A DNA stretch of 64,000 nucleotides from Bacteroidota bacterium. GTDB taxonomy: Bacteria > Bacteroidota > Bacteroidia > UKL13-3. This document shows positions 56,355 to 63,686 of the stretch, one piece after another. The notes beneath the pieces are model-generated. The model was not told the origin of the DNA and searched no databases. It saw only the letters and a program-made list of their open reading frames with translations. How positions within the stretch are numbered: the first letter of the stretch is position 1; every line of letters starts with the position of its first letter. The position numbers and the translations under genes are program-made. The DNA lies in assembly GCA_027482225.1 (NCBI GenBank), contig JAIXWD010000017.1, positions 99,819-163,818 of the forward strand, in the 5' to 3' direction.

Positions 56355-56921
56355 ATGAAAAACTACTTGATACTCACTTTTGCCACCTTAATGTTGGCTT
56401 CCTGTTCGCAACAACAGTTTGCATTTAGAAAAAAAATTGCTGTTAACCACACCGATAAGGCTACAGTAAAAACGCAACCACATAATACCAATGATAATTC
56501 CATTGATAATACCTCTAATGTTGAGGCTAATGAGCAAATAACCTATAATGAGCCTCATTCATTTATAGCACAGCAAGAGGAATTAGCCCCAACAAACGTA
56601 TCTGTTTTACCAGACGATACCATCAGAAAAAAGTACAAGTTTGATGAGGAGAAAAAGCCGAATAACTCAACTTCCCAAAATAATGATTACGAACAAGATA
56701 CTAAGGCCGATAAAGACGCCTTAATAGGTTTTATACTTGGACTTGGAGGGTTAATCTTTATTCCAATAGCAGCTATTCCTGGTTTAATATACAGCATACG
56801 CGGTTTAAAATCATACAAACGAAAGGGCTTTGCAATAGCAGGGTTAGTTATCAATGTATTGGCTATTTTAATTTTACTGTTTTTCTTTCTTTTAATTATA
56901 ACCATATTGTCAAGCTTTTAA
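56355..56921 (+). CDS. DUF4190 domain lipoprotein
   Basis: 188 residues. Lipobox ending at Cys17 (LMLASCSQQ). A polar linker rich in Asn and Thr runs to about 120. The C-terminal DUF4190 part has two membrane segments around a short basic turn (GFILGLGGLIFIPIAAIPGL, SIRGLKSYKRKGFAIAG). A lipoprotein start with a membrane-spanning end is common in this phylum. Function unknown. Confidence 0.8.
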   Translation: MKNYLILTFATLMLASCSQQQFAFRKKIAVNHTDKATVKTQPHNTNDNSIDNTSNVEANEQITYNEPHSFIAQQEELAPTNVSVLPDDTIRKKYKFDEEKKPNNSTSQNNDYEQDTKADKDALIGFILGLGGLIFIPIAAIPGLIYSIRGLKSYKRKGFAIAGLVINVLAILILLFFFLLIITILSSF

Positions 56922-57003
56922 ATTTAAAGCTGTGAGTGCTTTTCAAAAGTCGAATTAAAGCAGTTAAGGGGAATTATATTCATTAAAATTAACTGCAATT
57001 ATT

Positions 57004-57011
57004 TACTTTCG
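57004..57011 (+). promoter_or_regulatory. Likely -7 element of gpsA
   Basis: TACTTTCG, one base from TAnnTTTG, ends 5 nt before the gpsA ATG; it implies a leaderless transcript. No good -33 element. Confidence 0.4.
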
Positions 57012-57016
57012 CTTGT

Positions 57017-58042
57017 ATGAATAGTGAGTTGAGAAATATTGCCGTGTTAGGTGGAGGTAGTTGGGGAACAGCTATTGTTAAAATGCTTACCGAACAACTT
57101 AGAAACAATACGGGCAAAATAAATAAACTGCAATGGTGGTTGCGTAAACAAGAAACTGTTGATTATGTAAACACCAATCGCCATAACCCAAGCTACATTA
57201 GTTCTGTTGAAATTCACCCAGAGTTGGTTGAAGTTACCAGCGATATTAAGCATGTAGTAAACACTGCTGATATTATGGTATTGGCAGTGCCCTCGGCATT
57301 CTTAAAAGATGCTTTAAGCACTCTTACACCAAAAGATTTTGAAGGTAAGTTTATTGTATCGGCTATTAAAGGTTTGTTGCCGCATAGCAAACAAATTGTG
57401 GCCGATTTTATGATGAATGAATTTAATGTTTCTCAAGAAAATTTATTGGTTATCTCAGGCCCATGTCATGCCGAAGAAGTTGCTGCCGAAAAATTATCTT
57501 ACTTAACCATTGCTGGTAAGAATAAAGAGGTTACCAGTTACTTTGCATCATTATTGGCTTGCCGTTACATACGTACCATTATTTCCGAAGATTTAACCGG
57601 AACAGAATATGGTGCGGTTTTAAAAAATATATATGCTGTGGCTAGTGGTATTTGTCATGGAGTAGGTTATGGAGATAATTTCCAAGCGGTATTAATCAGT
57701 AATGCCATTAGAGAGATGGAAGCATTTTTATATAAAGTGCATGCTCATCCGCGCGAAATAAACCACTCGGCTTATTTGGGCGATTTGTTGGTAACAGCTT
57801 ACTCGCAACACAGCCGTAACCGTACGTTTGGCAATATGTTGGGTAAAGGTTATTCGGTTAAATCAGCCCAGTTAGAAATGAACATGATTGCCGAAGGTTA
57901 TTATGCTACCAAAAGTATGTTTGAGTTAAATGCCGAGCAATTACATATTGATATGCCCATTGCAGAAGCGGTGTATAATATCATTTATAAAAACATGCCC
58001 GCAAAAGCAGAGATAGAAAAGTTGAGTGCTAAATTAATTTAA
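57017..58042 (+). CDS. gpsA: NAD(P)H-dependent glycerol-3-phosphate dehydrogenase
   Basis: 341 residues. Makes sn-glycerol-3-phosphate from dihydroxyacetone phosphate for phospholipids. Cofactor motif VLGGGSWGTA at about 9-18, substrate region SGPCHAEEVAAE, catalytic Lys in GAVLKNIYAVASGI, and HSRNRTFG. The next gene follows after 6 bp. Fits with the psd gene nearby in lipid synthesis, though psd is on the other strand. Confidence 0.95.
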   Translation: MNSELRNIAVLGGGSWGTAIVKMLTEQLRNNTGKINKLQWWLRKQETVDYVNTNRHNPSYISSVEIHPELVEVTSDIKHVVNTADIMVLAVPSAFLKDALSTLTPKDFEGKFIVSAIKGLLPHSKQIVADFMMNEFNVSQENLLVISGPCHAEEVAAEKLSYLTIAGKNKEVTSYFASLLACRYIRTIISEDLTGTEYGAVLKNIYAVASGICHGVGYGDNFQAVLISNAIREMEAFLYKVHAHPREINHSAYLGDLLVTAYSQHSRNRTFGNMLGKGYSVKSAQLEMNMIAEGYYATKSMFELNAEQLHIDMPIAEAVYNIIYKNMPAKAEIEKLSAKLI

Positions 58043-58048
58043 TACATC

Positions 58049-58393
58049 ATGTCCAATCAAGTAGAAGAATTTAATGCATACCGAGCCAAAATGAATGAGA
58101 AAATCTTGGCACAAGATAACTTGGTGTTAAAACGTTTGTTTAACCTCGATACCAATACTTACGAGGAAGGTGCACTATCAACCCAAACCAAAGAAATGTT
58201 GGGCCTAGTTGCTAGCATGGTTTTGCGTTGTGATGATTGTATTAAATACCACTTGGGTAAATGCAAAGAGCAAGGTGTAAGTACAGCACAAGTGTATGAA
58301 ATTTTTGCGGTAGCTAATATTGTTGGTGGAACCATTGTTATACCCCACACCCGAAGGGCTGCGGAGTATTGGGAAGAATTGGAAAGGATATAA
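58049..58393 (+). CDS. Carboxymuconolactone decarboxylase / AhpD-like protein
   Basis: 114 residues. The redox triad of AhpD-like members is present: Cys61, Cys64 and His68 in RCDDCIKYH, with Glu39 and Glu40 in YEEGALSTQTKE. These are usually thiol peroxidases or peroxidase-support proteins. Possibly in one transcript with gpsA (6 bp gap). A clean terminator follows at its stop codon. Confidence 0.92.
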   Translation: MSNQVEEFNAYRAKMNEKILAQDNLVLKRLFNLDTNTYEEGALSTQTKEMLGLVASMVLRCDDCIKYHLGKCKEQGVSTAQVYEIFAVANIVGGTIVIPHTRRAAEYWEELERI

Positions 58394-58424
58394 AAAAAGC
58401 GATTGAAATTTCAATCGCTTTTTT
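58393..58424. terminator. Terminator after the AhpD-like gene
   Basis: AAAAAAGCGATTG pairs with CAATCGCTTTTTT around a six-base AAATTT loop; works in both directions between convergent genes. Confidence 0.85.
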
Positions 58425-58445
58425 ATTGTAATGGATGCTAAAATT

Positions 58446-58733
58446 TTAGTTCTGAGGAGCAGGTGTGGTTGATTCTTTTTTAGTACTGCAGCAAGATTTT
58501 TTCTTACTTGTACCTGAACCACATTCTTTTTTGTCGCTAGGTGCACAATGCTTCTTTTCTGCTTTTTCTGCAGGTAGTGCATCTTCCATTACAACTGGGG
58601 TTGTATTTTCAGGCTTAACCTCGTTACGCACTACTTGTGCTTTTGGAGCTTCTTTTTTAGGAGCAACAGTTTGTGCATTTACGCCAACATATCCTAAACC
58701 TAAAAAGGCTGCTAATACCAATAGTTTTTTCAT
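58446..58733 (-). CDS. Small exported low-complexity protein with Cys/Lys tail
   Basis: 95 residues. Signal peptide ends VGVNAQ. The mature part is rich in Ala, Pro, Lys and Glu, then a Cys-rich basic stretch (KKHCAPSDKKECGSG, KKKSCCSTKKE). No known domain. The five cysteines could bind metal or form disulfides in the periplasm. A signal peptide and clean neighbours support a real gene. Confidence 0.7.
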   Translation of the reverse strand: MKKLLVLAAFLGLGYVGVNAQTVAPKKEAPKAQVVRNEVKPENTTPVVMEDALPAEKAEKKHCAPSDKKECGSGTSKKKSCCSTKKESTTPAPQN

Positions 58734-58799
58734 ATTACTTCTGTATTAATGTGTTAAACAAACTTAACGATTTTTATTTATATAAAGTGTAGGGTATTC

Positions 58800-59453
58800 T
58801 TAAAGTTCAGCTAAAATTGTTTTGCCGCCTTTCACTTTCTGATTTAGCGATACACTAACCTTTGTTCCCACAGGAAGAAAAATATCAACACGTGAACCAA
58901 ATTTAATAAAACCCATTTCACCGGTTTGTGCCACGTATTCGCCTTCTTTTACATACCAAACAATCCTTTTGGCTAATGCTCCGGCAATTTGTCTGAATAA
59001 CACCTCTGTTCCGTTTTTATGCTGTATTACAGTTGTGGTACGCTCGTTTTCAGTTGATGATTTTGGATGCCAAGCTACCAAATACAAACCTTTGTGGTAT
59101 TTAAAGTATTTTACCAAACCACTAATTGGGTTGCGGTTTACGTGCACATTAAAAGGCGACATAAATACCGAAATTTGTAAACGCTTACCTTTAAAATATT
59201 CGGCTTCTTCCACTTCTTCAATCACCACCACTTTACCATCTGCAGGCGAAATAACCAAGTTATCGCCAATGGTTGGAGTAATGCTTGGGTTACGGAAAAA
59301 CTGCAATACAATTACCAATAAAACCACCGAAATACCAATAACAATATTTTGTACAATTACATGTTCGGGTAATAAAAATTTTATGCCTGCATTAAGTGCA
59401 AACAACACCATTAAGGTGATTAAAATTGTGGCTTTGCCTTCTTTGTGTAACAT
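58800..59453 (-). CDS. psd: Phosphatidylserine decarboxylase proenzyme (short form)
   Basis: 217 residues. Makes phosphatidylethanolamine from phosphatidylserine. Two N-terminal membrane segments (about 10-27 and 33-52), then the catalytic domain with ISPADGKVV and MSPFNVHVNRNP. The self-cleavage site is FGS, with Ser187 becoming the pyruvoyl group, giving a 30-residue alpha chain. The short bacterial form matches archaeal/Bacteroidota Psd of about 220 residues. Confidence 0.95.
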   Translation of the reverse strand: MLHKEGKATILITLMVLFALNAGIKFLLPEHVIVQNIVIGISVVLLVIVLQFFRNPSITPTIGDNLVISPADGKVVVIEEVEEAEYFKGKRLQISVFMSPFNVHVNRNPISGLVKYFKYHKGLYLVAWHPKSSTENERTTTVIQHKNGTEVLFRQIAGALAKRIVWYVKEGEYVAQTGEMGFIKFGSRVDIFLPVGTKVSVSLNQKVKGGKTILAEL

Positions 59454-59473
59454 AAATTCTTAATAATAAATAT

Positions 59474-59518
59474 GCCACAATTTGCAAGGATAAAAAACAT
59501 CCAATTACAAATTGTGGC
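59474..59518 (-). terminator. Two-level hairpin after the glutamate dehydrogenase gene
   Basis: Outer arms GCCACAATTTG (59474-59484) and CAAATTGTGGC (59508-59518) are perfect 11 bp complements. Inside is a second small stem GGAT/ATCC with an A-rich loop. It lies between the gdh stop (59535) and the psd start (59453) on the minus strand. The lack of a T tract makes the terminator role uncertain. Confidence 0.5.
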
Positions 59519-59534
59519 TTAGTAAAAATAACAA

Positions 59535-60806
59535 TTAAATACCAAACTTACCGCGTAGTTTTTCTACCTCGGCAACTTTACCTATAGACACTACATAAGC
59601 AGCAATACGCATACTGATGTTGTGTTTCTGTGAAGCGGCATAAACAGCTTCAAATGCAGTTTTCATTACCCTGTCTGCTCTGCGGTTAACACGCTCTTCG
59701 GTCCAGAAGTAACCTAAACGATTTTGCACCCACTCAAAGTAACTTACGGTTACACCACCTGCATTAGCTAAAATATCAGGTACAACCATAATGCCTTTTC
59801 TGTTCAAAATTTCATCTGCATTAGCTACTGTAGGTCCGTTAGCACCTTCAACAATTACCTTTGCCTTAATTCTATCTGCATTATCGGCAGTAATTTGGTT
59901 TTCCATTGCAGCAGGAACCAATACTGTTACATCTAGTTCAAGTAATTGTTCATTGCTTATGCGTTCTGCTTTGAATCCTTCTAATGTACCACCATTACTA
60001 TCGCGGTATGCAATTGCAGCCTCTATGTCAATACCTTCAGGGTTGTAATATCCACCTGTAACATCACTAATAGCAAGCACTTTCATGCCTTGCATAGCCA
60101 ATAATTTAGCAGATATAGAACCTACATTACCAAAGCCTTGTACTGCACAAGTGCAACCTACTGGGCTAATACCTAATTTAGATAAAGCACTGCGGGTTGA
60201 TACCATTACACCACGACCTGTTGCTTCAACGCGTCCTAATGAACCACCTAATACCAAAGGTTTACCAGTAACTACAGCAGGAGATGAATAACCAACTAGT
60301 TTAGAGTATTCATCCATAATCCAAGCCATTTCTTGTTGGCCTGTACCCATATCTGGAGCTGGAATATCTTTATCTGGGCCAAATACATCAACCATTAAAT
60401 CGGTGTATGCGCGTGTTAATCTTTCTAATTCGCCTTTACTTAATTTACGTGGATCACATTTTATACCACCTTTACCACCACCATATGGAATACCAACTAC
60501 TGCACATTTCCATGTCATCCATGCTGCTAATGCTTTTACCTCATCAAGGTTAACATCCATGCTATAACGGATACCACCTTTTGATGGGCCAAGGTTTGCG
60601 TTGTGCACCACACGGAAACCTTCAAATACTTGAACGGTTCCATTATCCATTGTAACTGGTATAGATACAATAACAGATTTTTGTGGTGATTTTAATACGT
60701 TGTAAGATCCTTCATCTAATCCTAAAATACGTGCGGCTTCGTCAAAGCGTGACATCATCGACTCAAAAGGATTGTCGTTGCTATGTGTTGCTGTTTTTTG
60801 TGACAT
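59535..60806 (-). CDS. Glu/Leu/Phe/Val dehydrogenase (glutamate dehydrogenase)
   Basis: 423 residues. Interconverts glutamate and 2-oxoglutarate plus ammonia. Substrate motif NLGPSKGGIRY, catalytic Lys region PYGGGKGGIKCDP, dinucleotide fold VQGFGNVGSISAKLL, and NAGGVTVSYFEW. The length and the sequence around APDMGT fit the GDH clade rather than leucine dehydrogenases (about 360). Links to the isocitrate dehydrogenase product and, perhaps, to cyanophycin nitrogen. Strong promoter at 60830-60860. Confidence 0.93.
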   Translation of the reverse strand: MSQKTATHSNDNPFESMMSRFDEAARILGLDEGSYNVLKSPQKSVIVSIPVTMDNGTVQVFEGFRVVHNANLGPSKGGIRYSMDVNLDEVKALAAWMTWKCAVVGIPYGGGKGGIKCDPRKLSKGELERLTRAYTDLMVDVFGPDKDIPAPDMGTGQQEMAWIMDEYSKLVGYSSPAVVTGKPLVLGGSLGRVEATGRGVMVSTRSALSKLGISPVGCTCAVQGFGNVGSISAKLLAMQGMKVLAISDVTGGYYNPEGIDIEAAIAYRDSNGGTLEGFKAERISNEQLLELDVTVLVPAAMENQITADNADRIKAKVIVEGANGPTVANADEILNRKGIMVVPDILANAGGVTVSYFEWVQNRLGYFWTEERVNRRADRVMKTAFEAVYAASQKHNISMRIAAYVVSIGKVAEVEKLRGKFGI

Positions 60807-60829
60807 GTTTTATGTGTTTTAAAGCAGGG

Positions 60830-60860
60830 CAAATGTAATATTTGCCACGTTTATACCAAA
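60830..60860 (-). promoter_or_regulatory. Promoter of the glutamate dehydrogenase gene, exact consensus
   Basis: On the minus strand TTTG (60860-60857), exactly 19 nt, then TACATTTG (60837-60830). The start codon is 23 nt downstream. Confidence 0.8.
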
Positions 60861-60867
60861 TTACATT

Positions 60868-61791
60868 TTACATTGATGCAATATCAAACTTAATCAGGCT
60901 GCTAAATGCTACTATGCGTTTGTTTAACTCTTCATCAGTTAAATCCATAATGCGCTCGGTACCAAATTTCTCTACGCAAAAGCTCGCCATTGCCGAACCG
61001 CATATGATTGCGTTTTTCATATTGTTGAAACTAATATCATTTGTTTTAGCCAAGTAGCCAATAAAGCCTCCTGCAAATGTATCTCCAGCACCTGTTGGGT
61101 CAAATACTTCTTCTAATGGCAAAGCAGGTGCAAAAAACACCTCTTTATCATGAAACAATAATGCACCATTCTCGCCTTTTTTAATGATTAAGTATTTTGG
61201 GCCCATGGATTGAATTTTTGCAGCCGCTTTTACCAACGAGTATTCTCCTGATAATTGACGCGCCTCTTCATCATTAATGGTTAATACATCAACCATGGCA
61301 ATGGTCTTTTTTAAGTCATCTAATGCAATTTCCATCCAGAAATTCATGGTGTCCATTACAATTAATTTAGGGCGCTTGGTTAAACGGTTTATCACTGTTT
61401 GTTGAACAGCAGGGGTAAGGTTACCCAACATCAAGTATTCGCAGTCTTGGTAAGAATCAGGAATAATGGGATCAAAATTACCCAACACATTAAGTTCTGT
61501 AACCAATGTATCACGGCTATTCATGTCGGTGTGGTATTTACCACTCCAAAAAAACGATTTCTCGCCTTGTTTAATTTGTAAGCCTTCGGTATTTACACCT
61601 TTACTTTCAAGGGTTTGAATAAATTCATTTGGGAAATCTTCGCCTACTACAGCCACCAATTTCGATTGTTTTGTAAAGTAACTTGCCGCTAAACTAATGT
61701 AAGAAGCAGCTCCACCGATAATTTTATCGGTTTTTCCGAAGGGGGTTTCAATGGCATCAAATGCCACACTACCAACAACTAATAGACTCAT
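60868..61791 (-). CDS. PfkB family sugar/nucleoside kinase
   Basis: 307 residues from the ATG at 61791; the in-frame start 54 nt earlier adds an unusual hydrophobic lead before the conserved LLVVGSVAFD. N-terminal GGAASYISLAASYF and C-terminal signature DPTGAGDTFAGGFIGY with the catalytic Asp. Residues like NFWMEIALDDLKK suggest the ribokinase/adenosine-kinase-like group, but the substrate is not clear. Confidence 0.9.
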   Translation of the reverse strand: MSLLVVGSVAFDAIETPFGKTDKIIGGAASYISLAASYFTKQSKLVAVVGEDFPNEFIQTLESKGVNTEGLQIKQGEKSFFWSGKYHTDMNSRDTLVTELNVLGNFDPIIPDSYQDCEYLMLGNLTPAVQQTVINRLTKRPKLIVMDTMNFWMEIALDDLKKTIAMVDVLTINDEEARQLSGEYSLVKAAAKIQSMGPKYLIIKKGENGALLFHDKEVFFAPALPLEEVFDPTGAGDTFAGGFIGYLAKTNDISFNNMKNAIICGSAMASFCVEKFGTERIMDLTDEELNKRIVAFSSLIKFDIASM

Positions 61792-61859
61792 GTAAAATAT
61801 TTTTAAAAAATTTTGCAGCAAATATTGCATTTTAAATTTTAACAAACTAACATTGCATC

Positions 61860-61887
61860 CCGTTTAAACAATAAAATTGCTAAACGG
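61860..61887. other. Hairpin just upstream of tRNA-Asn
   Basis: CCGTTTA (61860-61866) and TAAACGG (61881-61887) frame an inner CAAT-AAA-ATTG stem, giving an 11 bp interrupted stem ending 12 bp before the tRNA. No T tract on either side. Role unknown; it could regulate the tRNA or the divergent kinase gene. Confidence 0.4.
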
Positions 61888-61899
61888 AATTAACCAAAT

Positions 61900-61973
61900 T
61901 CCTTGATAGCTCAGCTGGTTAGAGCGACTGACTGTTAATCAGTAGGTCCCTGGTTCGAGTCCAGGTCAGGGAG
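61900..61973 (+). tRNA. tRNA-Asn (anticodon GTT)
   Basis: Complete cloverleaf of 74 nt: acceptor arm TCCTTGA (61900-61906) with TCAGGGA (61966-61972), D stem GCTC/GAGC, anticodon stem ACTGA/TCAGT with loop CTGTTAA (GTT at 61934-61936), variable AGGTC and T arm CCTGG/CCAGG with loop TTCGAGT. Discriminator base G. No encoded CCA. A terminator follows within 13 nt and the cassette array begins at once. Confidence 0.97.
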
Positions 61974-61985
61974 CTACAGTGCACA

Positions 61986-62010
61986 AGGCGACAGAAATGT
62001 CGCCTTTTTT
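61986..62010 (+). terminator. Terminator after tRNA-Asn
   Basis: AGGCGACA (61986-61993), loop GAAA, TGTCGCCT (61998-62005), then a T run. A very similar hairpin with another stem sequence occurs at 62924-62949. Confidence 0.85.
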
Positions 62011-62023
62011 GTTGTCTATTAGA

Positions 62024-62046
62024 GAGTTAGGTGTGCTGCATCTTTT
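62024..62046 (+). repeat. Short repeat copy, left end of the array
   Basis: GAGTTAGGTGTGCTGCATC followed by TTTT. It resembles 62963-62985 (GAGTTAGGGTAGTTGCATC then TTTT) and the core of the longer repeats (GAGTTATAGTTGCATC). It lies between the tRNA terminator and the stop of the DJ-1-like gene. Confidence 0.65.
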
Positions 62047-62051
62047 GATGT

Positions 62052-62756
62052 TCAGACTCCCTTTTTCAGTTTCCATAAGGAGGTCAGATTTTTCAAGGCG
62101 TCTAAAAGACTTAAATCCTTTTGAGCTTCTTTGCCGAGCATTTTTTTTGCCAAACTAATGGTTGCGTCATCTGCTTTACTTATTGTTCCAGCGTCAAAAG
62201 GTGGATTTGGGTCATACTCTATAAATAGTTGATACGCTTTTGCTTTTTCAACGCCAACTATTTGACTAACTAAAAACAATGCCATATCAATCCCCGCAGA
62301 AACACCTTGTGCGGTAATTATTTTACCCTCTTGAATATATCTTTCACTTGTAGGGATTGCTCCGTAATCACTTAACATTGCCAAGGTTCCCCAATGACTT
62401 GTTGCCTTTTTCCCTTTTAGAATACCGGCAGCCGCTAAAATAACAGACCCAGAACATACAGATGTGGTCCAAGTTGTTGTTTGGTGAATTTGTTGTATCC
62501 AATTCAACACAGATGCGTCTTTTGATTCTCTAATAAAACCGATAACAGAGCCAGGGATTACCAAAATATCAGCAGACTGAATTTCTGAAATATCATATTC
62601 TGCAACAAGTTTTAAAAAGTGAGTATCAGAAACTATCAAACCCTTTTCTCTAGCAACAAATCTCACGTTTGCATCTGGAAGTCTGCTCAATACTTCGTAG
62701 GGTCCTACAGCATCTAAAACTGTGAGTCCATTATATAGATAGATGACAATATTCAT
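62052..62756 (-). CDS. DJ-1/PfpI family protein (isonitrile-hydratase-like)
   Basis: 234 residues from the ATG at 62756; a longer in-frame start exists but the family normally begins near MNIVIYLYNGLTVLDAVGPYEVL. Nucleophile-elbow Cys in TTSVCSGSVILAAAG, followed by ATSHWGTL and GVSAGIDMAL, typical of the GlxA/isonitrile hydratase branch. Possible isonitrile hydratase, glyoxalase or protease-like role. First gene of the array after tRNA-Asn, on the minus strand, with repeats on both sides. Confidence 0.87.
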   Translation of the reverse strand: MNIVIYLYNGLTVLDAVGPYEVLSRLPDANVRFVAREKGLIVSDTHFLKLVAEYDISEIQSADILVIPGSVIGFIRESKDASVLNWIQQIHQTTTWTTSVCSGSVILAAAGILKGKKATSHWGTLAMLSDYGAIPTSERYIQEGKIITAQGVSAGIDMALFLVSQIVGVEKAKAYQLFIEYDPNPPFDAGTISKADDATISLAKKMLGKEAQKDLSLLDALKNLTSLWKLKKGV

Positions 62757-62833
62757 TTTAACATCTTTATAAAAGTCAAAAATACTAAAATTTTGAAGTC
62801 TTGATTCAAGCACTACTTCCTGCAAAATTACAC

Positions 62834-62913
62834 GAAGTTCAACCCTTTAATTTCCTGATAGTGATATACTCAATCATCGAGTTATAGTTGCATCTTTCGA
62901 GGAAAAGGGGAGC
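62834..62913 (+). repeat. 80 bp array repeat, copy 1
   Basis: Starts GAAGTTCAACCC, includes ATACTCAATCATCGAGTTAT and GTTGCATCTTTCGAGG, and ends AAAAGGGGAGC. Similar to 63195-63269 and 63595-63674 over its whole length. Upstream of the DJ-1-like gene on the minus strand. Confidence 0.85.
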
Positions 62914-62923
62914 CACACTGGAC

Positions 62924-62949
62924 AAGCCATCAGAAATGATGGCTTTTTC
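62924..62949 (+). terminator. Hairpin terminator after repeat copy 1
   Basis: AAGCCATCA (62924-62932), loop GAAA, TGATGGCTT (62937-62945), then a T-rich run. Same design as the tRNA-Asn terminator, with the same GAAA loop and similar flanks, but different stem bases. Confidence 0.8.
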
Positions 62950-62962
62950 TTTGTCCGTCAAT

Positions 62963-62985
62963 GAGTTAGGGTAGTTGCATCTTTT
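62963..62985 (+). repeat. Short repeat copy before the 59-residue gene
   Basis: GAGTTAGGGTAGTTGCATC then TTTT. Pairs with the copy at 62024-62046; both lie a few bases before the stop codon of a minus-strand cassette gene. Confidence 0.65.
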
Positions 62986-62988
62986 AAT

Positions 62989-63168
62989 TTATTCTCTATT
63001 CTTCACAAAGTCGAAAATTGCTCCAATAAACACTCCAATTGCTAAGCCAAATCCTGCACCTGTGGCAATGTTTCCAGAAATAATTCCATAGGCTGCTCCA
63101 AATACTACTCCAAAGCAAGAGCCAAGTGCAATACCGTTTCCTGAATTTTTATTCTTTTTGTCTGCCAT
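62989..63168 (-). CDS. 59-residue glycine-rich (glycine zipper) membrane protein
   Basis: Minus-strand frame from ATG at 63168 to TAA at 62989. Starts MADKKNKNSGNGIALGSC, then a Gly/Ala-rich hydrophobic run (FGVVFGAAYGIISG, AGFGLAIGVFIGAIF) with GxxxG spacing typical of glycine zippers, ending DFVKNRE. One or two membrane passes. Function unknown. It fills the space between repeat copies 1 and 2 and behaves like a cassette gene. Confidence 0.75.
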   Translation of the reverse strand: MADKKNKNSGNGIALGSCFGVVFGAAYGIISGNIATGAGFGLAIGVFIGAIFDFVKNRE

Positions 63169-63194
63169 AGTTATTTGTTGAAATTATTCTTTTT

Positions 63195-63269
63195 GAAGGT
63201 ACACAATTTCCTAATAGTCACATACTCTATCATCGCATTATAGTTGCATCTTTCGTCTGTAAGGGGAGC
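63195..63269 (+). repeat. 75 bp array repeat, copy 2
   Basis: Starts GAAGGTACACAA, includes ATACTCTATCATCGCATTAT and GTTGCATCTTTCGTCT, ends AAGGGGAGC. It is shorter than copies 1 and 3 by about 5 bp near its left end. Confidence 0.85.
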
Positions 63270-63281
63270 AGATAAAAAGAT

Positions 63282-63317
63282 AAAAGGGTTATACTTGTAT
63301 AGTGTAACCCTTTTTTT
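63282..63317 (+). terminator. Hairpin terminator directly before a start codon
   Basis: AAAAGGGTTATAC (63282-63294) and GTGTAACCCTTTT (63302-63314) pair with one wobble, followed by Ts that run into the ATG at 63318. It would hide any ribosome entry site of the gene at 63318. Confidence 0.75.
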
Positions 63318-63569
63318 ATGAATGACCTTAATGAAATAAAGAACTTCGGTCCATATATGGTCAAAATAATGAACTTGATTGGAATTTATTCAAGGAAAGA
63401 CCTGATGGAATCAGATTACAGAACAATCAAAAAGAAATTAGTTAAAGCTGGAATATCTCCACACCTTAATATATTCTACTCTATTGAAATGGGTATACAA
63501 GGAAAGAGTTGGAATGAGATTAAAGCTAATGAAAAGAATGAAATCCAAAAAATATTGAAAGATGTGTAA
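63318..63569 (+). CDS. Small TfoX C-terminal-like protein
   Basis: 83 residues, all helical in character. Starts MNDLNEIKNFGPYMVKIMNL; the pattern of a helix-hairpin-helix-like stretch (IKNFGPYMVKIMNLIGIYSR) followed by AGISPHLNIFYSIEMGIQGK matches the stand-alone TfoX/Sxy C-terminal domain family. Some TfoX proteins regulate competence; small forms are uncharacterised. The only + strand gene of the array; a terminator hairpin is right in front of it. Confidence 0.75.
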   Translation: MNDLNEIKNFGPYMVKIMNLIGIYSRKDLMESDYRTIKKKLVKAGISPHLNIFYSIEMGIQGKSWNEIKANEKNEIQKILKDV

Positions 63570-63594
63570 TCATTCATATTCTCCAAAATAAAAG

Positions 63595-63674
63595 GAAGTT
63601 CAACCCTTCAATTTTCTTATAGTCACATACTCAATTATCGAATTATAGCTGCATCTTTCGTCAATAAGGGGAGC
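63595..63674 (+). repeat. 80 bp array repeat, copy 3
   Basis: Starts GAAGTTCAACCC, includes ATACTCAATTATCGAATTAT and GCTGCATCTTTCGTCA, ends AAGGGGAGC. Follows the TfoX-like gene by 26 bp. Confidence 0.85.
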
Positions 63675-63686
63675 AAAACAAAAGAG

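Noticed and set aside
62834..62913. Degenerate tRNA genes in the array repeats
   Set aside because: The end AAGGGGAGC looks like a tRNA 3' arm, but no matching 5' acceptor strand, anticodon arm or T loop can be built.
62837..62971. Integron attC site reading (GTTCAAC at 62837 to GTTAGGG at 62965)
   Set aside because: The two boxes resemble R'' and R' and the span is within the attC size range, but they are complementary only at AAC/GTT, copies 2 and 3 lack matching boxes, and I see no strong internal dyad or integrase. Kept only as a hypothesis under the array finding.
62834..63674. CRISPR array
   Set aside because: Repeats are too long, imperfect and widely and unevenly spaced, and the spacers contain genes.
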